From: Halocaridina rubra
Taxonomy: Eukaryota > Arthropoda > Malacostraca > Decapoda > Atyidae
DNA length: 64,000 bases
Assembly: GCA_037179515.1 (NCBI GenBank)
Contig: JAXCGZ010015117.1
Span: forward strand, 142,501-206,500
Direction: 5' to 3'
Each line of letters opens with the position of its first letter. Position 1 is the first letter of the stretch. Shown here one piece after another: positions 54,701 to 64,000 of this stretch. Below the pieces are notes generated by a model. The model made no database searches. It was not told the origin of the DNA and saw only the letters and a list, made by a program, of their open reading frames with translations. The position numbers and the translations under genes were made by a program.

Positions 54701-57008
54701 CTCTTCTTGCCTTACCACTGTAAAAAGCAAGCATAATGCTAATTGAAACTACATGTAGATGGAACATTCAGAATTAACATCTAAAGTAAACACTGACGGA
54801 TTGCTAAAAAAAAAAAAAAGAACTGATTAGCCTACATTCTACTGAATTAAAAGTATACAATAGTAAGAGCATGATGAAGAGAAAATTGATATAACAACAA
54901 GAATTTTTAAAATATATAATATTATCTCTTCTGACGACATGGTATAGCATTTTATAAGAAAACACCACATTCATTATCTGATTACCATCAATTGTATTTT
55001 GCTAGACTATTTGGTTTCAACCACTTGTATTTAGGTCTTACCTGTGCTTGATACCCTGAATAGAGCAGAGGGGAGAAAACACTGGATCCATAACTGAAGG
55101 AAGATTATGTGGGTCCTTTTGTTGCTGATTGATGCTAACACGCTGACCTTTTGGGCCTTTTGCTTGGACATTGTACTGCCAAAAAAATCGTTCCTTTTTA
55201 CCAAGTGAACCAGAGATACTACCAGTATCTTCACTAACAACCGAATCTGTTAGAAAAATAAAACATGGTCTTGGTGAAGTGTCAAAGATTTTAGCACAAG
55301 AATTGAGAGCAAATAGCAAACACAATATTTCCATATATACAATACCAAAAGTAAAATATGAAAACGGTAAATTTCTTTACCATTATCTGATTCTGAATCA
55401 TAGTGTTCTTGGTCAGATTCATCCTCGGAGTCTATGCCTTCGTCTATTGACAAATCATGAGGAGCAGGTGAGAGGATACCAACTGAAAATATCAGATTAT
55501 GGTTAAGGGGAACATAAAATGGAAGAGGGGAAAAAAAAAATTTGCCATGGCTTTTATTTTTAAAATATTGACATAATAAGACTTATAGTTACAGAAAGCG
55601 ATTAGTTCCTGTGTAAGAAAGAGTGCAGCCAAGACCACTACAACCGAAATAATTGTATTCTTTACAATTTTTCATGTCATTATAAAGCTAGGAAATAAAA
55701 AAAATTTACTGTACCCTAAGTGGTAGGGGAATGCCGTAGCAGAGTTGTAGAGTGTTCAACTCTGGAAATGGGACCTGTATTCGAGCCCATGGTGGGACAT
55801 TAGGAAGGGCATCCAGCCTTAATTCTCATGTACAGATCCATCTGTCTCAGCCTCAAATGGGGACTAATAGTGACACATGAAACGTAATCAGAGAAAACTG
55901 TACCCTAACCTGTACTACTCAGTGATGAAGCTGAACCACCATATTCTTCTGCAAGGGAATCTGTAGATAGGAGGTGTTGTCGTGGTTCTCTTCGTTGCCA
56001 AGCTTGTTCCAAGGAGAAATTTCGAGTTGGTGCTGAAGACGAAAGTCTGGCAGAAAGTAAAGGATTTGCAGCTGAAAGTGATGTTGGTCTTGGAACAGAC
56101 TGTCCCAAAAGAGGTTCCTGAGGGGAAGGAACACCCTGAGGGGATGCCACACTGTGGGGAGACAAAGGAGTTGACGGGGAGCGTAACAGTAATTCCTGCA
56201 ATGCGGATGTTGAACCAGTGGTCTGGCTGTGTTGCTGGAAGGAAGTATGCTGCTGGCTTGCACCAGGGCATTCTTCAATACTACCTAACTGAGTAGACGT
56301 CATCTGCTGTCCAGGGAGAGAAGACGATGTTAACAGAGGATCCCTCCACCCTCCTCCCTGAGGAGGAAAGGAAGAAGCGAGAAGGCTATAGAGTGAAGAA
56401 CTTTCTGCTTTTACTGGCTGGGTATGGGTCTGAGGACAATGATAACTCGAACTTGTTGGTGTTGAATATCCTTTGCTTACTCCCAAAATATCATCTGGAT
56501 GAACTGTCACCATAGCAAGTGGTGAATTAGGTTGTTCTACACTGGAATTGGGGTATCCTTCAGGAATTAACAAATCATCAAGACTTACATCTTCAAGAAG
56601 TGTGTTGTCATCGGCTGTATTTAATTCAAGGTTATGACCTGGCAAAAGGTCAACACCAAGCAAATCATCCAAAGGTTCCATTTTGATGTCAAGATCGAAA
56701 TCCATAGGTTGTGCAGGCCAAAGTGATGGAGAATTGGGTCCTGCTGGAGATAGACTACTCAAATTGTCAATATTTGAAGGGACAGTCATACCAACATTAC
56801 TCTCCCAGTGAGGGCCAAGACTATTTCCAGAAGTCTGATTAGGAAGAGATCCATGATCGTCCATTTGTAAAGCCATTGCAGAAAGACCTTGGAAATGATG
56901 ATGAGTCTGGGGTGCTCTGTTCCCTGGACCTCGAGGGATGGGGACCCCCCCACTTACATTTCCATCCGTTCCCATCCCGTTATCACACCACTCGAACAGG
57001 AAGTCACT
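51628..57008 (-). CDS. CREBRF: CREB3 regulatory factor / REPTOR-like bZIP protein (7 exons, 5' end missing)
   Basis: Seven exons join with GT/AG introns and matching phases into 2019 nt (672 residues plus stop). In order: DFLFEW near the start; acidic activation-type motifs at about 102-117 ([15 protein letters not shown]), 136-146 ([12 protein letters not shown]) and 167-173 (HPDDILG); an SP/TP cluster at 275-303; an acidic block at 378-400; [16 protein letters not shown] at about 420-436; DLTPNPRKL; a bZIP at about 505-575 with basic-region signature [14 protein letters not shown]; and a C-terminal FVNKVIEN...GNSSGGL block. This order matches animal CREBRF and Drosophila REPTOR. By family knowledge these nuclear proteins act with other bZIP factors in stress and nutrient (TORC1) responses. 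The first exon with the start codon was not found. Confidence 0.9.
52110..52378 (-). CDS. CREBRF: CREBRF-like exon 6 (basic region end and zipper)
   Basis: Acceptor AATATTTCAG before 52378; donor AACA|GTAAGT after 52110. 269 nt. It completes the basic region with [18 protein letters not shown], then the short zipper ([20 protein letters not shown]), then a Ser/Gln-rich stretch that differs from vertebrate CREBRF. The intron before it is 2 kb and contains a solo LTR and a short repeat. Confidence 0.9.
52804..53100. mobile_element. Candidate solo LTR in a CREBRF-like intron
   Basis: A GC-richer island of about 297 bp with TG...CA ends (TGTTGT at the left, ACAACA at the right). It contains TATATAAAAG near 52947 and AATAAATAC near 53027, the promoter and poly(A) order expected of an LTR on the plus strand. 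CTCGCTACC near the end also recalls gypsy-type LTR ends. No clean target duplication is visible, and it differs from the 940-bp LTR family. Confidence 0.5.
53530..53725 (+). mobile_element. Short interspersed repeat family, copy 3 (plus)
   Basis: Shares the order of blocks with 47948-48156: CAGATACAGTTCTATTTCTA, TGCCTACACCAAGTATTCCC, TTATCCCTTTACAGCTGACA, CCCCATCTCTGTTTCTC and CCCATCCTGTTGCCACAATC. It lies in the 2-kb intron between CREBRF-like exons 5 and 6. Confidence 0.7.
54384..54469 (-). CDS. CREBRF: CREBRF-like exon 5 (start of basic region)
   Basis: Acceptor TTCTCTTTCAG before 54469; donor TCAAG|GTAATT after 54384. 86 nt. It encodes [20 protein letters not shown] and then KNKLAS, ending two bases into the Arg codon of the basic-region signature, so an intron splits the DNA-binding region. 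Confidence 0.9.
54627..54717 (-). CDS. CREBRF: CREBRF-like exon 4
   Basis: Acceptor TTTTTACAG before 54717; donor AATAAG|GTTCG after 54627. 91 nt ending on a codon boundary. It encodes [20 protein letters not shown] followed by LNK, the conserved block just before the bZIP. Confidence 0.88.
55042..55246 (-). CDS. CREBRF: CREBRF-like exon 3
   Basis: Acceptor TTCTAACAG before 55246; donor CACAG|GTAAGA after 55042. 205 nt, phase 1 in and 2 out. It encodes [20 protein letters not shown], a conserved family block that follows the acidic region, then a linker with [17 protein letters not shown]. Confidence 0.88.
55381..55482 (-). CDS. CREBRF: CREBRF-like exon 2 (acidic)
   Basis: Acceptor TATTTTCAG before 55482; donor AATG|GTAAAG after 55381. 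102 nt, phase 1 in and out. It encodes [20 protein letters not shown] followed by SESDN, an Asp/Glu-rich stretch found at this place in CREBRF proteins. Confidence 0.88.
55720..55896 (+). mobile_element. tRNA-derived SINE with 12-bp target duplication next to a splice donor
   Basis: 177 bp flanked by perfect direct repeats ACTGTACCCTAA (55708-55719 and 55897-55908). The left part is tRNA-like (GGGGAATGCCGTAGCAGAGT; B-box-like GTATTCGAGCCC). The body holds AGGAAGGGCATCCAGCC. It is antisense to the host gene and sits in the intron just after the exon ending at 55910; the duplicated target includes intron bases +2 to +13. Confidence 0.8.
55910..57008 (-). CDS. CREBRF: CREBRF-like exon 1 of those seen (366 codons + 1 nt)
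   Basis: The acceptor TTTCTCCTGCAG precedes 57008 and the donor CAG|GTTAGG follows 55910. It encodes [15 protein letters not shown], the acidic DDLL/DDIL motifs, two psi-K-x-E SUMO consensus sites (IKME and VKAE), and a long Ser/Pro/Gln-rich region. The open frame continues upstream to an ATG at 57083, but a strong acceptor and the DFLFEW family motif argue that the earlier residues are intron. The donor sits against a SINE duplication. Confidence 0.88.
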
Positions 57009-57690
57009 CTGCAGGAGAAATGTACAATATGAACAAGTTTTCCGAATATATCCAGTAACGCTCAAAAACAAAAATATATTCAAAAAATTCGCATATACTG
57101 TCTAATGCTAAAGTCACTTATGGCTTTTCTCTTATATACACAAAGTGATTATACGGAGCAGTATACTGTGGATCTTTTGATGCATTTCATTTTCATTGAC
57201 AGTAGGTCACTGGGCAAATAAATAATCACTGCCTGGAAAATTTAGCTACCACTAGAGGTGTAAACTATCCCAAATATTATTATCAATCGAAAAAATAAAT
57301 ATCAACTCCTCTTTTTCACCAATAAACATAAAGGAAATGTAGAATTCAACAGTCATCAAAGACTAGAAATATGCCTGGATAATTAAAAAACGATATGCTG
57401 TTTTAAATAACTTGAAAGAGATCATACAGCATCATAACATTAAATGCTGATCTATATTAAGACAGAAAATTAAGGTTACAAGTTCAATAAATAACAAATT
57501 ACGACACCAGTTTCTTAATGAACATCGTTTCCCCTAACAGATAGGAGACTGTCTGCCTTGCTAACTAGACAAAAGGTAATATACTACAATATAATATCTC
57601 ACTCTATAATAGCCATGACAGATATGCATCTAAGCAAGGAGAGGGAAAAAAAATAGAATAATATTACACACTTGGTATCTTGCTATTCAA
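57009..57690 (-). other. Intron or 5' region of the CREBRF-like gene
   Basis: The acceptor at 57009-57014 marks the end of an intron whose upstream exon is not identified. The sequence up to 57690 is AT-rich with no supported feature. Confidence 0.55.
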
Positions 57691-57691
57691 A

Positions 57692-58047
57692 AGGTGCATC
57701 CACACCGGCAACAAAACATATCAACAACAAAATTGACAACATTGGCAGTAACAATGTTTGTGTTGCTACAGATACGATGGTGTCAATATGTTGGTATGGC
57801 GCTGTAAATAATATGTGTGGACGCAACTTTAAGGTGCGTCCACACCGGCAACATGCTGTCGGAAACAAGTTGTAAACATTGACCTAAACATCGCAGTCGA
57901 CATTTACATACACCAGTAGTACCAACATATCACTTACAGCACCATACCAACATATCAACACCATCGTATCTGTAGCAACACAAACACTGTTGCGGCCAAT
58001 GTGGTCAATTTTGTTGTTGATGTCTTGTTGCCGATGTGGACGCACCT
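57692..58047. mobile_element. Fold-back MITE with internal fused ends
   Basis: 356 bp flanked by CAAA on both sides. The left end (AGGTGCATCCACACCGGCAA) is the inverted complement of the right end (TTGCCGATGTGGACGCACCT), and the arms pair for about 110 bp. At 57817-57850 the loop contains a right-type end (TGTGTGGACGCAACTTT) followed at once by a left-type end (AAGGTGCGTCCACACCGGCA), so this looks like two related units fused in tandem. No coding frame is supported. Confidence 0.75.

Positions 58048-61239
<3,192 letters not shown>

Positions 61240-61326
<87 letters not shown>
61240..61326. repeat. (AT)n microsatellite
   Basis: AT tract between the array and an inverted pair of partial units. 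Confidence 0.96.
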
Positions 61327-61332
61327 GAATCG

Positions 61333-61484
61333 TTTTTTACCCCGACCGGGACTCGAACCTAGGACTTATAATTACTAAGTCAAGGCGCAACCAACTACAG
61401 ACCACCACCTGTGGTGTGTAGTTGGTAGCGCCTTGACTTAGTAATTATAAATCCGAGGTTCGAGTCCCGGTTGGGGTAAAAAAT
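61333..61484. repeat. Inverted pair of tRNA-like partial units (palindrome)
   Basis: A minus-oriented tRNA-like segment (61338-61405) meets a plus-oriented one (61410-61480) head to head, giving an imperfect palindrome with arms of about 70 bp centred near 61409. It belongs to the same family as the 273-bp array. Confidence 0.8.
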
Positions 61485-61520
61485 AATTCATGTTTTCACA
61501 TAAGTAATGTGCTTGGTTAT

Positions 61521-61665
<145 letters not shown>

Positions 61666-61843
61666 CACGCATATGTGTTAATACAACGTCATTCTCATGA
61701 CTTCCCGTCTTAGGTTTTGTTTTCTCGTTTAATGTGTGTGCAAGCGTGATGACACTTTAAACCAAAATAAATAAAGAACTCAATCCCTGCGGTAGTTTTG
61801 GACCTTTGCCTATATAATGGGGACGAGTGTTTCACCTTGCGTT

Positions 61844-62020
<177 letters not shown>

Positions 62021-64000
62021 GATTACCTAATTGTGATTACCTAATTGTGTTTACGGGAAAGAGCCCAAAGCTCGTATCTTCCCGTCTCCTGATCGGTTCC
62101 ATTCTATACTTAGTGATACTTATCATACCTGTCCTTAAAACTATGGACTGAGATAGCATTAACTACCTCCTCACTTAGCGAATTCCAATTATCAACTACT
62201 CTTACACTGAAAAAGTATTTCCTTACATCCTGCGAAGAAGTTTTCTTACGAAGCTTCAAACTATGACCTCTAGTTCTAGAGCCAGCCATATCAAAATATC
62301 GATCCCTATCCACTCTATCATAACCATGAAGGAATTTAAAGACTGTCACCATATCCCCCCCTCACTCTTCTAGCTTCCAGTGATGGTAAGTCTAATTCCC
62401 TCAGCCTCTCATCATAACTGAGATTGCGTATTTCTGGCACCAGTTTCGTGGCATGTCTTTGAACTTTTTCAAGCTTAGCTATGTGCTTTTTCAAGTGCGG
62501 ATTCCAAAAGGGGGCTGCATATTCGAGTTTTGGCCTCACATAGGTTACATAAATATTTCTGAACATTTCCTTGTCCATGTGCCTGAAGGCTACCCTTACA
62601 TTTGATAAGAATGCATATGCTGCCCTTACTATGCCATTTATATGTATTTCTGGAGACAAATCTGCCAGTATGTTTACTCCTAGATCTCTCTCATTTTCTG
62701 TCTCTTGAAGTTGTACTCCAGCCACCGAGTAGTCAAGCTTGGGCCTTCTTGCACTTGTACCCATTCTCATTACCTTACATTTTGAAGTATTGAATTTCAT
62801 TAGCCACTTTTCTGACCACTCATGCAGATTATTTAGATCCTCCTTAAGTTCTCTACCATTGTTCTCGTTTTTTACTTTCTTCACAATCTTTGCATCATCT
62901 GCAAACATATTCATGAATGAATTTACAGACTCTGGTAGGTCATTTACATATACAAGGAACAAAAGTGGCCCTAAAACTGAACCCTGTGGAACTCCACTAC
63001 TAACTCTTCTCCATTCAGACACTGAGTGTCTTACTCTAACCCTCTGTTCCCTTCCTTCTAAGTAAGTTTTTATCCATTCCAAAACATTTCCACCTATTCT
63101 AGCCATTGATTGCAGCTTCCTAATAAGTCTCCCATGTGGAACAGTGCCAAACGCTTTCTGGAAGTCTAGGAATATGCAATCTGCCCAGCCCTCTCTTTCC
63201 TGTAAGATTTGGCTTACCTCATCATAAAATTCTAATAAGTTTGTTACTGTTGATCTACCTTCTCTGAAGCCATGTTGCCTCACTGACAAAAAGTTGAAGG
63301 ATTCCAAGTGAAGAGAGATATGTTTCCTTAGTAGTTTCTCCATAACTTTGCAAACTATGCTGGTCAAGGAAACTGGTCTATAGTTCAGAGCCGTATCCCT
63401 CCTTCCCTTTTTGAAGATAGGTATCACATTTGCTTGTTTCCAGCATCTTGGAATCTCCCCCGATTCCAGTGACTCCTTAAATATGATACTTAGTGCCACT
63501 GATATTGTGTTTGCGCATTTTTTAAGCACATGAGGGGATATGTCATCAGGACCTGTAGCTTTATGAACATCTAAATCCATCAGCGCTTTGCATACCTCTG
63601 TGGCTGTAAGGTTGATGTTCTCTAATACCGGCCCTTGAGCTTCTATCACTGCAATCTGAGGGGGTGGGGTATTTTCTACTGTAAATACTGACTGAAACTC
63701 CTTGTTCAATTCTTTGCAGATCTCTTCATCCGTCTCAGTGATGCTTCCATCCGCTCTCTTTAGCCTTAAAACCTGTTCTTTTACCTTCAGTTCTCCTCTG
63801 ATAAAGCTGTGGAAAAGCTTGGGATTTTCTTTAGCCTTCCTGGTGATGTCCCTCTCATAGTCTCTCTCTGCCTCTCTCCTTTTACTTAGGTAGTCATTTC
63901 TTGCTCTTTTGTAGGTTTGCCAGGCATTTATGTTTTTTCTCCTCCTATACCTTTTCCAGCATTTGTCTCTCCACTCCTTAGCTCTTTTACACCCATTTTC
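62021..64000 (-). mobile_element. CR1-like LINE copy H (3' half, runs off the window)
   Basis: The 3' end has two 14-bp terminal repeats at 62021-62050, then 3' UTR, RT and linker to the window edge. The sequence is very close to copies D, F and G. Confidence 0.9.
62110..64000 (-). pseudogene. LINE ORF2 (RT), copy H
   Basis: Open from the window edge to near 62355, where one extra C in a C run (seven here, six in other copies) shifts the frame before the last 80 or so codons (62110-62352 in the other frame). The RT motifs SGVPQGSVLGPLLF and FADDAKIV are intact; FLDFQKAFGT carries a Gly for the Asp found in other copies (FLDFQKAFDT). The endonuclease part lies beyond the window. Confidence 0.87.

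Noticed and set aside
57009..57083. Extension of the CREBRF-like exon to the ATG at 57083
   Set aside because: A good acceptor (TTTCTCCTGCAG) sits at 57009-57014, just before the conserved DFLFEW motif; the extra residues look like translated intron.

Overview
This is a eukaryotic, AT-rich, intron-containing window dominated by transposable elements. I infer an arthropod, most likely a decapod crustacean (penaeid-like). The reasons are the very dense (AT)n, (AAT)n, (GT)n and (GA)n microsatellites, a degraded RTE-type LINE, an abundant CR1-like LINE family, tRNA-derived SINEs, and one host gene whose protein matches the CREBRF/REPTOR bZIP family. No bacterial operons, CRISPR arrays or rRNA genes are present.

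Layout. 1-14.5 kb: minus-strand CR1-like LINE copies (ORF1 coiled coil plus RRM-like region; ORF2 endonuclease plus reverse transcriptase), with an old minus-strand LTR at about 374-1343 and a degenerate tandem repeat at 1.6-2.1 kb. 14.5-17.3 kb: (AT)n and (ATT)n microsatellites with three copies of a tRNA-derived SINE. 17.3-22.2 kb: a young, nearly intact LTR-flanked element carrying one 249-aa ORF (weakly BEN-like) and no recognisable gag or pol. 22.2-23.1 kb: giant (AT)n. 23.1-34.0 kb: a head-to-tail chain of four LINE copies, two of them near full length. 34-44.9 kb: mostly featureless AT-rich DNA with microsatellites and a 1.2-kb inverted-repeat (pogo/Tigger-like) candidate. 44.9-48.5 kb: a decayed plus-strand RTE LINE broken twice by one short repeat family in opposite orientations. 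50.1-50.9 kb: (AT)n then (GA)n. 51.6-57.0 kb: seven coding exons of a CREBRF/REPTOR orthologue on the minus strand; its 5' exon(s) are not identified. 57.7-58.0 kb: a fold-back MITE. 59.1-61.5 kb: a tandem, partly inverted array of a 273-274 bp tRNA-like unit. 62.0-64.0 kb: another LINE copy running off the window.

The only confident host gene is CREBRF/REPTOR. Its seven exons join with canonical GT/AG sites and consistent phases into a 672-residue open frame ending at a natural stop. By family knowledge it is a nuclear bZIP cofactor: CREB3/Luman regulator in mammals, TORC1-controlled starvation factor REPTOR in Drosophila. Its introns hold a SINE whose target-site duplication starts inside a splice donor, a solo-LTR candidate and a third copy of the short repeat that broke the RTE.

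The most unusual mobile-DNA signals are: (1) every CR1-like copy whose 3' end is present meets GT-rich DNA there, and most 5' ends do too, which suggests (GT/AC)n-targeted insertion building head-to-tail chains; (2) the young LTR element with a possible BEN-type ORF; and (3) the tRNA-like satellite with internal inversions. All family calls come from reading motifs and translations by eye; no database search was run.
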